Shown piece after piece: positions 37,364 through 48,908 of a DNA stretch of 64,000 nt. Position numbers and translations under genes: made by a program. Origin of the DNA: Leptospira harrisiae (GTDB taxonomy: Bacteria > Spirochaetota > Leptospiria > Leptospirales > Leptospiraceae); the NCBI RefSeq assembly GCF_002811945.1, contig NZ_NPDX01000001.1, forward strand, positions 1,558,501 to 1,622,500, in the 5' to 3' direction. The first letter of the stretch is position 1, and each line of letters opens with the position of its first letter. The notes beneath the pieces are model-generated. The model saw nothing but the letters and a program-made list of their open reading frames with translations, was not told the DNA's origin and did not search any database.

Positions 37364-38332
37364 TCAAGTTCTTTCTGATTCAAACAAACCATCAACTAAC
37401 AATGATTCTAAATTCTTTTTCGAAATTGGTGTTTCCGATAAAAAATCGGTAAGTAAGTTCTCTATCCATTCTGTATCTTTTCCTCGTTTGGATCGACCTT
37501 GGAGGATGGTGTCTATCCTAGACTTGATCGCATTTCGGAAAAGTAACTTTGCCTGCGGTTCTAATAAATCCCATTTTCCATTTTCTCTAAATTCCTCTTT
37601 TGTAAGTAGTAGCGAATACAAACGAAATCTTTCGAGAGCTAGATACTTATTTGAAAGTTGGTCCTCATGGCCACCATAACGAACCATTAAGTTTTCCTCG
37701 ATTAGCCCAATGGAATGTCCCGCCAAAAGAATTCGGTTCCATAAATCATAATCTTCACAAACAGGTAGTTCGGTGCGAAAAAGTCCGATTTCACCTAAGG
37801 TTTGTTTGTGAGCCAAAAAACTGGAAGAGGTCACCATACAGAGTTCCAAGGATTCTTTTAAAAACATACCGGAACGTTTCTGGTATTTTCCTTTGGGTTC
37901 CATTAAATTTCCTTTTTTGTTCCAAACCTCCCTCGTTTGGGAAAAGAACAATTCAGGATGGGATTTATGAAATTCGATTTGTTTGGAAAGTTTCTCGGGA
38001 TACCACGCATCATCTGAATCTAAAAATGCAATCCACTCGCCACTGGCTTTTTCGACTCCAAAGTTTCTGGTAGCACTCACTCCCCTGTGTTCTGTTTGGT
38101 GGACTTGGATGGATTTTTTATTCCTACCAAAGGAAGATAGTTCCCCTTTCCACCGAGGTAGTTTAGAAAGAAGATCTTTCCAAGTATCATCAGTGGATCC
38201 ATCATCCACAATATGCAGTTCCCAATGTGGATAGGTTTGGCTGATTACCGATTGTATCGCTCGGTCCACAATTCTCTTTCGGTTAAACGTGGGAAGGATG
38301 ATGGAAACAAGTGGTGTTTCAAGGGAGCTCAT
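37364..38332 (-). CDS. Family 2 glycosyltransferase
   Basis: 322 residues with the GT-A start VSIILPTFNRKRIVDRAIQSVISQTYPHWELHIVDDGSTDDT, the EASGEWIAFLDSDDAW metal-binding DSD motif, and CEDYDLWNRILLAG near the acceptor side. It transfers a sugar from a nucleotide donor; the acceptor is unknown. It overlaps the PLP-enzyme gene by 4 bp (ATGA), an odd partner. No membrane segment. Confidence 0.93.
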   Translation of the reverse strand: MSSLETPLVSIILPTFNRKRIVDRAIQSVISQTYPHWELHIVDDGSTDDTWKDLLSKLPRWKGELSSFGRNKKSIQVHQTEHRGVSATRNFGVEKASGEWIAFLDSDDAWYPEKLSKQIEFHKSHPELFFSQTREVWNKKGNLMEPKGKYQKRSGMFLKESLELCMVTSSSFLAHKQTLGEIGLFRTELPVCEDYDLWNRILLAGHSIGLIEENLMVRYGGHEDQLSNKYLALERFRLYSLLLTKEEFRENGKWDLLEPQAKLLFRNAIKSRIDTILQGRSKRGKDTEWIENLLTDFLSETPISKKNLESLLVDGLFESERT

Positions 38333-39501
38333 TTCGATTCTTTCTCCAGAAACAAATCTAGATGTTGGATTTGGCCCCCTTGGTGGAGGTAAAAAATCGG
38401 AGGTGAATGGTTTGAAAAGGTTGGATTCTTTCCGGAAGATAAAGACGAAGCAGTATTTGGCAATTGCTTTGTCGCTATTTGCATTTCGTATATTTCCCTG
38501 AGTAAGGGCAAAACCGTCATTCCACTATAAATCGGTTCTAAGAGGATATTTGTATTTCGATAAAACTTTCGAATCCATTCTTTTTGTGATTGGTTCTGTT
38601 TTCCGAAGGAAACGGAGGTTTGTTTTTTACTCGTAGTGTTTCCTAAATGCATTTGGATTTGAGATAGATTTGTTTCTTTTGGGATTTCCACTATTTGTTC
38701 TGTCGGGATGGGGATTGTTTTTAGTCCCAACCGTTTTTGTATATCTTCAGTCTTTGTGAGCCAAGTGTCTTTTTTTTCACCTACCATCACTCCTTGTATA
38801 GAAATGGAAGTTTCATAAAAATAATCAAAGGCAGAAATGAATGTGGCCCCCGATCCAATTTCCATTCGTAGGATGGCATTGATTTTTTGATTGATAGGTG
38901 ATTTTGGATCCTTCTTATCTGGAGAGGTATCTAGAGACTGAAAGATTTTTTTCTCTAGCTCCTGCCAAAAGGAACGGAGGCAAAGGTTCTGTCCAGGATG
39001 GATTCCAAATTCGGGTAAAGATAACCCCTGATACTCTTTTTCTTTTGCCAACCAATCATCAAAGGCAGACTTTCTGTTCGCATAACAGACCAAATTATGG
39101 GAATGGCCTCGCACCAATTTTTCGTTATATGACCGGAAATGCGGATCCCTTGTGTAAGCAATGGTTTCCACAGTGAATCCATTCTTACGGAGAATGGTCG
39201 TAAAACTTGCTAAATAGTTTCCATGGATGGAACCCCAAAGGAGCACCCTTTGGATTTGGTTCTTTTGCAAATACTGGAGGATCCCTTGCGTTTTTCTCCA
39301 CTTGGTTCCAAAACCAAGAGGAAGTAAGTCATCACGGATAAAATGGACTGCCGGAAGGGAGGGCAAATTGTGAGGGTCTTTGGTTAACTTAGTTTCTTTT
39401 TGTATAAAATCAAATGCCACAAAAGGGATTTCTGAAATTCGGATTGGAAGTTCAGGAAAAAAATGGGAACGATAGGAAATATCAGCAGGAACAAGGTTCA
39501 T
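38329..39501 (-). CDS. PLP-dependent ACC deaminase/D-cysteine desulfhydrase-like protein
   Basis: 390 residues. The fold-type II pattern is visible: FIRDDLLPLGFGTKWRKTQGILQYL (with the lysine expected to bind PLP in the K-x-R-K segment), WGSIHGNYLASFTTILRKNGF corresponding to the usual Q-S-N-H substrate loop, MEIGSGATFISAF for the phosphate loop, and LLEPIYSGMTVLPLL, the characteristic D-P-V-Y-T-G-K-like end. Sequence is divergent: SIHGN replaces QSNH, and a roughly 60-residue insert precedes the C-terminal part, so the substrate is not the standard one with any certainty. Confidence 0.75.
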   Translation of the reverse strand: MNLVPADISYRSHFFPELPIRISEIPFVAFDFIQKETKLTKDPHNLPSLPAVHFIRDDLLPLGFGTKWRKTQGILQYLQKNQIQRVLLWGSIHGNYLASFTTILRKNGFTVETIAYTRDPHFRSYNEKLVRGHSHNLVCYANRKSAFDDWLAKEKEYQGLSLPEFGIHPGQNLCLRSFWQELEKKIFQSLDTSPDKKDPKSPINQKINAILRMEIGSGATFISAFDYFYETSISIQGVMVGEKKDTWLTKTEDIQKRLGLKTIPIPTEQIVEIPKETNLSQIQMHLGNTTSKKQTSVSFGKQNQSQKEWIRKFYRNTNILLEPIYSGMTVLPLLREIYEMQIATKQLPNTASSLSSGKNPTFSNHSPPIFYLHQGGQIQHLDLFLEKESK

Positions 39502-39598
39502 TTTGTATTAACCTTGTTTGGTTGGATAGATGGACTTGGTGCTTGGTTGACACGAACCCATTTTGTGCCAAAAGAATTGTTTGGCACAATTTTAAAAT

Positions 39599-41404
39599 CT
39601 AGTCCCCAGTTTTCAAAATGGATAGGAAGGCTTCCTGTGGAATTTCCACATTTCCAATTTGCTTCATCCGTTTTTTCCCTTCTTTTTGTTTCTCTAGGAG
39701 TTTTTTCTTACGAGATATGTCTCCACCGTAACACTTAGCTGTTACGTTCTTACGAAGGGCAGAAATACTTTCCCGAGCTACCACTTTGGATCCAATGGCT
39801 GCTTGGAGTGGAATCATAAACTGATGGCGAGGGATGAGGTCTTTTAATTTTTCAATGATGACCCTTCCCCTTTCTTCTGCTTTTGATTTGTGAACAATGG
39901 AAGAGAGTGCATCCACCGGCTCCCCATTCACAAGGATATCCATACGAACCAGTTTGGAATCTCTATACCCGACTTCTTCATAATCCAAGGAAGCATACCC
40001 TTTGGTATAAGATTTGAGTTTGTCATAAAACTCGAAAATAAGCTCAGCTAACGGAAGTTCGTATGTAAGTTGGAGTTTGTCTTTCGAAAGATAAACTGTA
40101 TCCATGTGGATCCCTCGTTTTTCGATCACAAGAGACATGATATTTCCGACGTACGATTCTGGAGCAATGATGGTAGCTTTGACAAAAGGTTCTTCTGACT
40201 TTCCGATTAATATGGGATCAGGCCACTTACTTGGGTTATCCACTTCGATCACTTCGTCTTTGGTTGTTGTGATTCGAAATTTTACAGACGGCGCTGTGGT
40301 GATTAGGGCTAAATTAAATTCACGCTCTAACCTTTCCTGAACAATTTCCATATGGAGAAGGCCTAAATACCCTACCCGAAAACCAAATCCTAGGGCTGCT
40401 GAATTTTCCCTTTCAAAGGTAAGAGCTGAATCGTTTAACTTTAGTTTTTCGATGGCATCTACGAGAGCGTCAAAGTCTTCCCCGTTGATAGGAAAAAGTC
40501 CAGCAAATACCATAGGTTTTGCATCCTTAAACCCTTTGACAATTTCTGACGTTTGTCTATTGGCAATGGTAATGGTATCCCCAGTTTTGGCATCCCCCAT
40601 CTTTTTCATCCCAGCGACCACATAACCTACGTCACCTGCTTGGAGTTCTTCGCATGCTACCATAGAAAGCCTGTTGATCCCAACTTCTGTAACTGTAAAT
40701 TGGCGTCCAATGTTCATCATATGGATCATTTCGCCTTTGCGAAGTTTTCCATCATACAAACGCACTTTGGCAACCACACCCATATAGGTGTCAAAGAAGG
40801 AATCATAAATTAATGCTTTGAGAGGAGCATCTACTTCCCCAACAGGAGGAGGTAATAAATAACAAATGGATTCGAGCACTTCTAGTACATTCAGTCCCGT
40901 TTTTGCAGAAATTGGAATGGCTTCGTCGGGATTTAAGCCCAAAGATTCTTCAATCATGAGTTTACATTTGTCAATATCAGCAGAAGGAAGATCGATTTTG
41001 TTAATAACAGGAATTATGCGAAGATTTAAATCCATCGCTAAATATAAATTGGCCAAAGTTTGAGCTTCCACTCCTTGGCTTGCATCTACGATGAGTAAAA
41101 CCCCTTCGCAGGCAGCAAGGGAACGGGACACTTCGTACGTAAAATCTACGTGGCCTGGGGTATCAATTAAATTGAGGTGGTATACGTTTCCATCTTTGGC
41201 ATGGTAATCAAAGGACGCATTGTTCGCTTTGATGGTAATCCCACGTTCCCTTTCGATGTCCATGGAATCGAGGATTTGGTCTTTTTTTGTCCTTTGGTCA
41301 GTGACAAGACCAATCTCAAGCAAACGATCCGCCAGAGTGGATTTTCCATGGTCGACATGGGCGATGATGGAAAAATTGCGGGTGAATTTTTGGCGTTCGT
41401 TCAC
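39599..41404 (-). CDS. lepA: Elongation factor 4 (LepA)
   Basis: 601 residues. GTPase G1 [26 protein letters not shown]; the LepA-specific C-terminal domain with [31 protein letters not shown]. LepA back-translocates or rescues stalled ribosomes and assists initiation. It is the last codon-rich gene of the minus-strand group, with the stop 97 bp upstream of the PLP-enzyme start. Divergent from eno across about 120 bp. Confidence 0.98.
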   Translation of the reverse strand: MNERQKFTRNFSIIAHVDHGKSTLADRLLEIGLVTDQRTKKDQILDSMDIERERGITIKANNASFDYHAKDGNVYHLNLIDTPGHVDFTYEVSRSLAACEGVLLIVDASQGVEAQTLANLYLAMDLNLRIIPVINKIDLPSADIDKCKLMIEESLGLNPDEAIPISAKTGLNVLEVLESICYLLPPPVGEVDAPLKALIYDSFFDTYMGVVAKVRLYDGKLRKGEMIHMMNIGRQFTVTEVGINRLSMVACEELQAGDVGYVVAGMKKMGDAKTGDTITIANRQTSEIVKGFKDAKPMVFAGLFPINGEDFDALVDAIEKLKLNDSALTFERENSAALGFGFRVGYLGLLHMEIVQERLEREFNLALITTAPSVKFRITTTKDEVIEVDNPSKWPDPILIGKSEEPFVKATIIAPESYVGNIMSLVIEKRGIHMDTVYLSKDKLQLTYELPLAELIFEFYDKLKSYTKGYASLDYEEVGYRDSKLVRMDILVNGEPVDALSSIVHKSKAEERGRVIIEKLKDLIPRHQFMIPLQAAIGSKVVARESISALRKNVTAKCYGGDISRKKKLLEKQKEGKKRMKQIGNVEIPQEAFLSILKTGD

Positions 41405-41511
41405 GGTTCCCTCTTCTTTTTAAGTCATTTTCCTGGAACTAGGCTCTTTGTCGAAAAAGTTTATTGTCAGAGGCTTAAAATTCCTAAGACTGGGAGGAAA
41501 TTATCCCTTAG

Positions 41512-42828
<1,317 letters not shown>

Positions 42829-42829
42829 T

Positions 42830-43297
42830 ATGACACCAACCAAAGCCTCCCTACTCGTAATGTATATTTGCGCTGGTCTCTACCTTGGACTTTTGTCCGA
42901 TTCAGGGATTGCCGAACGTATGCGCCTCGAGAAAGAGTTACAAAATCTCAATGCGGAAGTAGAGAGGCTTGTGGTCGAAAACCAAGGGTTGGAAGAGAAA
43001 GAACGCCGCCTAAAAAATGATGCTTATGCCTTGGAACAGGAAGCAAGGAAGTATTACCTACTTTCTGAAACGGCACATGTATTGAAATTTGAAGAATCAA
43101 TCTCGCAATCACCAGAAAAACCAAAGGTGATTCCTGCTGCGACATTACGTACTGCGGGACTCAGTGGGGAATGGAAAGAACCACCCCTCTTTTTATTACG
43201 TTTCTTTTTTATTTCTTTCAGTGTTTTCCTGATTCTAGGCGTTTACTTCAAGCTGAAACGCTTGCAACCTATGTCTAATCACAAAAGACTGAATTAA
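42830..43297 (+). CDS. FtsB/DivIC-like septum protein
   Basis: 155 residues, 1 bp after eno. An N-terminal membrane helix ([17 protein letters not shown]), a coiled coil with leucine heptads ([44 protein letters not shown]) and the SEIT-like [13 protein letters not shown] region fit the septum-formation-initiator family. FtsB is next to eno in many genomes. An additional second membrane helix near the C-terminus ([21 protein letters not shown]) is unusual for FtsB. Confidence 0.85.
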   Translation: MTPTKASLLVMYICAGLYLGLLSDSGIAERMRLEKELQNLNAEVERLVVENQGLEEKERRLKNDAYALEQEARKYYLLSETAHVLKFEESISQSPEKPKVIPAATLRTAGLSGEWKEPPLFLLRFFFISFSVFLILGVYFKLKRLQPMSNHKRLN

Positions 43298-43298
43298 T

Positions 43299-43907
43299 AT
43301 GCCAGAAGAAGAAACACCAGAAAAAGAAATCACCGAAACCATCCAAGATCTCATTAGCGACAAAAACATGGGTAAGAAATTCCTGGAAAAACGGAAAATC
43401 TTTCTCTGGGGTCCTGTCACTGACGAATCCTCTAAGGAACTCACAGCCAAACTTATGTATTTGGAAATGGTAGATCCTGGAAAACCAATTACGTTTTATA
43501 TCAATAGCCCCGGTGGTGTTGTCACCTCTGGACTAGTCGTTTATGACACCATGCAGATGATTTCCTCACCTGTTCATACAGTGTGTATGGGGATGGCAGC
43601 TTCTATGGGTTCCATCCTTCTCATTGGAGGAAAAAAAGGGAATCGTTACATCTGGCCTAACGGTCGTGTGATGATCCACCAACCTTCGATTGGAGGACAA
43701 ATCCAAGCTCCTGCTACAGATTTACTCATCCATGCGCAAGACATTGTCAAAACTAAAGAAAAACTCAATCAAATGTTAGCTGAGGCTTGTGGCAAAACCT
43801 ACGAACAATTGGTGGAAGACACTGATCGCGATTATTATATGGATGCCGACCAAGCTTTGGCTTACGGGATTGTAGATAAGATCGTAAACACAATTGACGT
43901 CGTCTAA
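43299..43907 (+). CDS. clpP: ATP-dependent Clp protease proteolytic subunit
   Basis: 202 residues. Catalytic triad at Ser102 (GMAASMGS), His127 (RVMIHQPS) and Asp178 ([10 protein letters not shown]). The N-terminal segment is longer and more acidic than in E. coli ClpP, lacking its processed propeptide form. ClpP forms a tetradecameric chamber working with ClpX or ClpA. Leptospira have more than one ClpP, so which copy this is cannot be told here. It starts 1 bp after the FtsB-like stop. Confidence 0.96.
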   Translation: MPEEETPEKEITETIQDLISDKNMGKKFLEKRKIFLWGPVTDESSKELTAKLMYLEMVDPGKPITFYINSPGGVVTSGLVVYDTMQMISSPVHTVCMGMAASMGSILLIGGKKGNRYIWPNGRVMIHQPSIGGQIQAPATDLLIHAQDIVKTKEKLNQMLAEACGKTYEQLVEDTDRDYYMDADQALAYGIVDKIVNTIDVV

Positions 43908-44907
43908 CAGAGAATTCAAACCTAGAAGATTTTTAGAAGGTAGGCATTTACAAACTGTCTACAACGTACTTTTTCCTCCAGACAATACTCTAGAGGATGA
44001 GTATTATTCAGAGAGTATCCTCATTCCCACAAACGATGGGTCTGGGGATCTCCTTTGGTTAGAACACAATCCCCCTCTCTCCCAAGTTCGAAAAAATGCC
44101 TCTAAGTGGAACGGACATTATTTACTCCTCATTCACGGAATGGAAGGCAGTTCGGAATCACATTATATGGTAAGTGTTGGTCAAGAAGCACTAAACCGTG
44201 GTTATGGGGTAATTCGAATGAATTTACGTAACTGTGGCCGTGGCCTTGGGATCGCTAAAAAACCTTACAATGCCGGCCAATCGGAAGACTTGGATGCTGT
44301 CTTAAAGTACATATATAAACATTTTACAAGATCTATATTTGTTTCTGGATTTTCATTGTCCGCCAATATGGTGATTAAATTTTTTGGAGAAAAAAGGGAA
44401 CATTATTCAAAAGCCTTTTCGGCAACATCCCCTCCTTTGGATTTAAAACGAAGTTGTGACTTTATTGATTCCCGCGCTGGAAATTTTTACCGGGATCATT
44501 TTTTGGATACCATGAAAGAAAAGGTAACCTCAGGGGTTTATGAAATCTCAGATAAAATGAAAGAGAGAGTTTTACGCAGTAAATCTTTTTTTGATTTTGA
44601 TGATTTCTTTACTGCACCAATTTCTGGTTATGCGAATGTATTGGAATACTATAATATTTGTTCGAGTGTAAAATACTTAGGTGGTATCAAAGTTCCTGGC
44701 CTGATTGTACATGCGGAGGATGATCCTGTGGTTCCTTCCGAAGTGTGGCATGAAATTCGCTGGAAGACTTACCCACTTTTACAAACCGTTCTTACGGAAA
44801 AAGGGGGACATGTAGGTTTTATCAGTGATCCCTCTCCAGACAATCCAGAAGGAAGATGGCTTCCCCGAATCCTCCTCGATTTTTTTGATTCTCAAATTAA
44901 ATCGTAA
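43894..44907 (+). CDS. YheT-like alpha/beta hydrolase
   Basis: 337 residues, TTG start overlapping the clpP stop by 14 bp. Contains the YheT-type N-terminal [14 protein letters not shown], the oxyanion [12 protein letters not shown], nucleophile elbow [12 protein letters not shown] and the C-terminal [13 protein letters not shown] with Asp, then GGHVGF with the catalytic His. The family is usually listed as carboxylesterase or hydrolase of unknown substrate. The triad looks complete. Confidence 0.88.
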   Translation: MTSSNREFKPRRFLEGRHLQTVYNVLFPPDNTLEDEYYSESILIPTNDGSGDLLWLEHNPPLSQVRKNASKWNGHYLLLIHGMEGSSESHYMVSVGQEALNRGYGVIRMNLRNCGRGLGIAKKPYNAGQSEDLDAVLKYIYKHFTRSIFVSGFSLSANMVIKFFGEKREHYSKAFSATSPPLDLKRSCDFIDSRAGNFYRDHFLDTMKEKVTSGVYEISDKMKERVLRSKSFFDFDDFFTAPISGYANVLEYYNICSSVKYLGGIKVPGLIVHAEDDPVVPSEVWHEIRWKTYPLLQTVLTEKGGHVGFISDPSPDNPEGRWLPRILLDFFDSQIKS

Positions 44908-44941
44908 TCATCATAGTAATTGAAATATAAGGCAGGTACGT

Positions 44942-46327
44942 ATGCGGAACCTATTAAAAGAATGTTTGGCCGAAGAGTCCGGATTTGTCGAACTAAGATA
45001 CCATCATAAAGAAAGTCGTTCCTTTCATGCAGAAAGAGGCAGAGTGGAATCCACTGCCTTACGAAAAAGAACCGGTGTGGGTGTTCGTGTTTTAGAAGCG
45101 GGAACTTGGGGTTTTGCTTCCACAAGCGAAATTTCCAAATCATCCATTCAAAATGCCATCCAAGTAGCAAAAAAAGCTGCTCGCCTATCCTCTGCTTTGC
45201 GAAAAGATAAAATTCCCCATTTGCCAAAGGCCAATTTTGCTATTGGTGATTTTATTGGAAAAGGAATTGAGGACTTCCGTAACCGCACAGTTGAAGAAAA
45301 ATTAAAACTTGTCCTCGACATCCAAAATGCGGCAGCCAAACAATCCACAAAACTCCAATCCGTAGGTTGTGGGTATTCTGAAATTTATGAAGAAAAAGCC
45401 ATTGTGACTACAGATGGAGCTGATAGTTTTTTTAGTATGGTAAGGCCCGAATTTCGAGTCTCTGCTGTAGCCAAAGAAGATGGAAAAATGGAATCCGGTT
45501 CCCATTCGATTGGAGTGACCGGTGGTTGGGACTGTCTTTTTCGTTCCCAGTCTCCCACAGAGATTTCTGACGAAGCCTGTAAAACAGCTGTGGATTTACT
45601 TTCCAGTTCTCTCCCTGACGGGGGGCTTTCCACTGTGATTTTATCCCCATCGATTGTGGGATTACTGGTTCACGAAGCCATTGGTCATACCGTAGAGGCA
45701 GACTTCGTTCTCTCTGGTTCTGTGGCCCAAGGAAAAATTGGACATAGGGTTGGTTCCGACTTAGTTACGTTATGCGACTCAGGATATTCAGAATATTACG
45801 AAGGAGCCGGCGGATCAATTCCCGTGGATGATGAAGGAGTGATTCCTACAAATACTGTGATCATTAAAAATGGAATTTTATCCTCTTACCTCCATAACCG
45901 AGAAACTGCAGAACGATTTGGTGTGGCACCTACGGGTTCTGCCAGGGCTTGGGAATATGGTGATGTTCCGCTCATTCGTATGCGAAATACATTTCTTGTG
46001 CCAGGGGAATCCAGTTTGGAAGAAATGATCGCAAACACAAAAGACGGATACTATTTGGATGGTGCCAAAAATGGCCAAGCGGATGCGACGGGTGAATTTA
46101 TGTTTGCCGTTCAAAAAGCCTACCGCATCCAAAATGGAAAAATCACAGAACTTTTGAAAGGTGTGACAGTATCTGGACTTGCCTTTGATGTATTACAAAA
46201 TGTAGATATGGTTTCCAAAGAATTCAAATGGGATTTGGGTTCGGGGCACTGTGGCAAAGGACAACCAGCTAAAGTAGATGCCGGTGGACCCTATGTTCGC
46301 ACAAAAGTATTATTAGGTGGTAAATAA
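44942..46327 (+). CDS. tldD: TldD-family zinc protease
   Basis: 461 residues. Metal-binding HEAIGH at about residues 244-249, preceded by IVGLLVHEAIG, and followed by HTVEADFVLSG; the C-terminal half has the GQADATGEFMFAV pattern. TldD with its partner TldE (PmbA) removes leader peptides from modified peptides in known systems and degrades other small peptides. The two genes overlap by 1 bp (TAATG). No precursor-peptide gene is adjacent. Confidence 0.95.
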   Translation: MRNLLKECLAEESGFVELRYHHKESRSFHAERGRVESTALRKRTGVGVRVLEAGTWGFASTSEISKSSIQNAIQVAKKAARLSSALRKDKIPHLPKANFAIGDFIGKGIEDFRNRTVEEKLKLVLDIQNAAAKQSTKLQSVGCGYSEIYEEKAIVTTDGADSFFSMVRPEFRVSAVAKEDGKMESGSHSIGVTGGWDCLFRSQSPTEISDEACKTAVDLLSSSLPDGGLSTVILSPSIVGLLVHEAIGHTVEADFVLSGSVAQGKIGHRVGSDLVTLCDSGYSEYYEGAGGSIPVDDEGVIPTNTVIIKNGILSSYLHNRETAERFGVAPTGSARAWEYGDVPLIRMRNTFLVPGESSLEEMIANTKDGYYLDGAKNGQADATGEFMFAVQKAYRIQNGKITELLKGVTVSGLAFDVLQNVDMVSKEFKWDLGSGHCGKGQPAKVDAGGPYVRTKVLLGGK

Positions 46328-47706
46328 TGGATCGTATTTCGATTGAAAAACGTTTGAACGACCAAAAGGATTTACTTTCTAATTTAGTCAAAAAAGCCAA
46401 AACCAATGGGATCGACCAGGTGGAGATTTATTCCAGTTACGGTTACTCAGAAGATGTTAGTTTAGAAAAAAATGACTTAAATAACTGCACGGCCACTGAA
46501 GAAAATATGTTTGGAATCCGTGTGATTCATGAGGGAAACCAAGGTTTTATCATCTCCAACCATATTCCTAGCCTTTACGAGTCCATTGAGGAAGCCTATA
46601 GTTTGGCTAAAAGCCAATCCACTCCTGATTTTGATTTGGACCTACCTGAACCAGAATCCATCCAAAATCATTTCAACCAATATGATGTTTCCTTAGATAC
46701 TATGGGAATTGAAGATTTGGTGAATTCTGCCAAAGAAGCTCTCGGCTGGAGAAATGATCTCTATCCCAAGGTCAATATTGACTCAGGCGATTTTTCGCTT
46801 AGCAAAGGTTATAAACTCATTGTTTCTTCCAAGGGTGTGATGGCCCATGAACTCGGTGCAGAACTTTCTGCCTCTGTGATGGGAATGGGTGTGGACGGGG
46901 ACCTCGTCGGAAGTTTTGATTATGATTCTGCCAGTGGGTTTGATAAAAACCAGTTCCAAACTCTATGGAAAAAAGCTTTTATGAATTTTGGAGACAAATG
47001 TATGGGGGCGTTGTATGCAAAACCGATCTCTGGATTTCAAGGAAAAGTTTTACTTCCTCCCGAAGCCGTGTATTCCTTTTTTCTTGGTCTCTTCATTGGA
47101 TCTTTAAATGGGACAAGCCTAAGAAAAGGTAAATCCAAAATGGCGGGTAAGTTAGGCGAAAAAGTGGCCTCCCCTCTTTTATCCATTTGGGATGATCCAA
47201 CAAACAGTAGTTTCATGGGTTCCACTGGGTTTGACCGCGAAGGTCTTCCTACCTCTAAAAAATCAGTGCTGACAGCGGGAGTTTTAGAAACCTATTTTTA
47301 TAATACCTATGAGGCAAAAAAAGCGGGTCTTAAAAAATCCAATGGATCTGCCACAGGCGGTGCCCAAAGCCTTCCGGGATGTGGCCCCAAACAATTACAA
47401 ATTGCCCCAGGTACATCCGCAAAAGATGAATTTTTTAAACTTCCAGGAAAAACTCTATTTGTGAACCGAATTTCGGGAACTAAAGATGGAGCTTCTGGTG
47501 ATTTTTCGGGAGTGATCAAAGGTGGATACCTTTTAGAAAATGGAGAAAAGATCCCAGTCCGGGAAGTCCAGATTGTCGGGAACGCCTTCGAGGCACTAGG
47601 CCAAATTGAAGCAATTTCCAAAGAAGGAGAACTTTTGGGAGAATCGTCTTTTGTTCCGTATATGTTACTAGATGGATTTACCATCACAGGGGTAACAGAA
47701 GAATAA
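46327..47706 (+). CDS. pmbA: TldE/PmbA-family partner of TldD
   Basis: 459 residues, start overlapping the tldD stop. It lacks the HExxxH motif, as expected for TldE. Pattern VEIYSSYGYSEDVSLEKNDL, ATEENMFGIRVIHEGNQGF, and the C-terminal NRISGTKDGASGDFSGVIKGGYLLENGEKIPVREVQIVGNAFEAL fits the family. It forms a heterodimer with TldD; zinc is bound by TldD. Confidence 0.94.
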   Translation: MDRISIEKRLNDQKDLLSNLVKKAKTNGIDQVEIYSSYGYSEDVSLEKNDLNNCTATEENMFGIRVIHEGNQGFIISNHIPSLYESIEEAYSLAKSQSTPDFDLDLPEPESIQNHFNQYDVSLDTMGIEDLVNSAKEALGWRNDLYPKVNIDSGDFSLSKGYKLIVSSKGVMAHELGAELSASVMGMGVDGDLVGSFDYDSASGFDKNQFQTLWKKAFMNFGDKCMGALYAKPISGFQGKVLLPPEAVYSFFLGLFIGSLNGTSLRKGKSKMAGKLGEKVASPLLSIWDDPTNSSFMGSTGFDREGLPTSKKSVLTAGVLETYFYNTYEAKKAGLKKSNGSATGGAQSLPGCGPKQLQIAPGTSAKDEFFKLPGKTLFVNRISGTKDGASGDFSGVIKGGYLLENGEKIPVREVQIVGNAFEALGQIEAISKEGELLGESSFVPYMLLDGFTITGVTEE

Positions 47707-47708
47707 CT

Positions 47709-48242
47709 ATGCCTCAAGAGATTTTAGAAAGACCACCGGGAGCTTCGTTTTTTGTCATTCTTTCCTACCAAGAGGAAGGAATTCTTTTTGAGCTGAAGGC
47801 AATAGCGGAAAAACGTTTTTCTAAAATTCTCTATGAATCTGTTTTACTTCCTAAATGGATACCTGATGAAACAGAAAAGGAATTTGCTTATCCGGGACGG
47901 TTTACAAAAGTTCTTTCTTTCAAACAAAGAATTCATAGAGAAGAACTGGTAGAAAAAAAGAAAGAGTGTTTGGAATTTCAATCACTTCTACAAAAAAAAG
48001 ACCAGAGTGTTCTTCTTATCCCAGGATACGTAACTTCGCATAACATTGTGATTGCGAAATCTAAGGATGATTTTCACCGCACTTATTTGTTCCAAGGGGT
48101 TTACGGAGAAACGGTTTATTTTTTTTCCAGAAGCCAACTCGTGGTGGCTGAATCGGCACAAAACTACTTCAGAGAAAGAGAAGTGAGTTATTTTTTTAAC
48201 ACCTTAAGGGAATCCTATGAGTTCAATAAATTCAAATCTTGA
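47709..48242 (+). CDS. DUF4416-like protein
   Basis: 177 residues, 2 bp after pmbA. I recognise the DUF4416 pattern: LLIPGYVTSHNIVIAKSKDDFHRTYLFQGVYGETVYFF near the centre and a C-terminal SYFFNTLRESYEFNKF. The molecular role of this family is unknown. It may be co-transcribed with tldD-pmbA and overlaps the next gene by 26 bp. Confidence 0.82.
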   Translation: MPQEILERPPGASFFVILSYQEEGILFELKAIAEKRFSKILYESVLLPKWIPDETEKEFAYPGRFTKVLSFKQRIHREELVEKKKECLEFQSLLQKKDQSVLLIPGYVTSHNIVIAKSKDDFHRTYLFQGVYGETVYFFSRSQLVVAESAQNYFREREVSYFFNTLRESYEFNKFKS

Positions 48243-48900
48243 TACAAAACCAGATTCTCAAATTTTTACCAGTACCAAAAAAAGAATGATTCAAATCGGT
48301 CAGACCAAATCTGTTACTTGTATTTTGGGAGTTTTATTAAATCGAAAACAGATGATTCTGTCTTTTCTTTCTAATCTTTTCATTCTAATCTTCTCTTTCC
48401 TTGTTTTAAGTTGTGACCGTGTAGCCACTAATAAGTTTCAATTCTGCGATAATTTCAATGAACCTTTAGATTGTACAGAACCTAAAACTGAAAATGATGT
48501 AGTGTATCTGGATCAAAAATTATTAAAAAAAGAAAATCCTACTTACGAAGATTTTGGAAATTTTTTATATTTTACGGCAAGAGAAACTCCAGGGTTTCGA
48601 TTGGTGCTTTCCCAACCTTATAATGGGTTAGGAAAAGAGGCCTTTCGTTCTGGTTATGCGGCTTACCTTCAGTATGGGAATTCTTCGGAACGAATGGAGG
48701 GTAATTTATTCCAAAATAGCGTGGTAGTTTCCTTTCACTACTTAGGTGCCCTATTGAAAGAGGAGTTTCGCCATAAAGGAATCGAGAAGTCCCCTTTTCG
48801 CATTGAAGATTTGGGACTGGTTCGTTTGGAATATCGGGTGATAGTTCCTGGAATGGAACCAATCACCAAACATAGAATCGTAGAACTTCGTTGGAAATAA
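48217..48900 (+). CDS. Predicted lipoprotein, start uncertain
   Basis: Up to 227 residues. From ATG 48217, supported by an AAGGGAA sequence upstream, the first 45 residues are polar; the hydrophobic segment MILSFLSNLFILIFSFLVLSC starts only at ATG 48352. If translation begins at 48352 this is a standard lipoprotein with lipobox LVLSC. The mature part has FGNFLYFTARETPGFRLVLSQPYNGLG and an antiparallel-looking C-terminus. Unknown family. Its last base precedes the minus-strand gene by 8 bp. Confidence 0.72.
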   Translation: MSSINSNLDTKPDSQIFTSTKKRMIQIGQTKSVTCILGVLLNRKQMILSFLSNLFILIFSFLVLSCDRVATNKFQFCDNFNEPLDCTEPKTENDVVYLDQKLLKKENPTYEDFGNFLYFTARETPGFRLVLSQPYNGLGKEAFRSGYAAYLQYGNSSERMEGNLFQNSVVVSFHYLGALLKEEFRHKGIEKSPFRIEDLGLVRLEYRVIVPGMEPITKHRIVELRWK

Positions 48901-48908
48901 CGAGTTTT

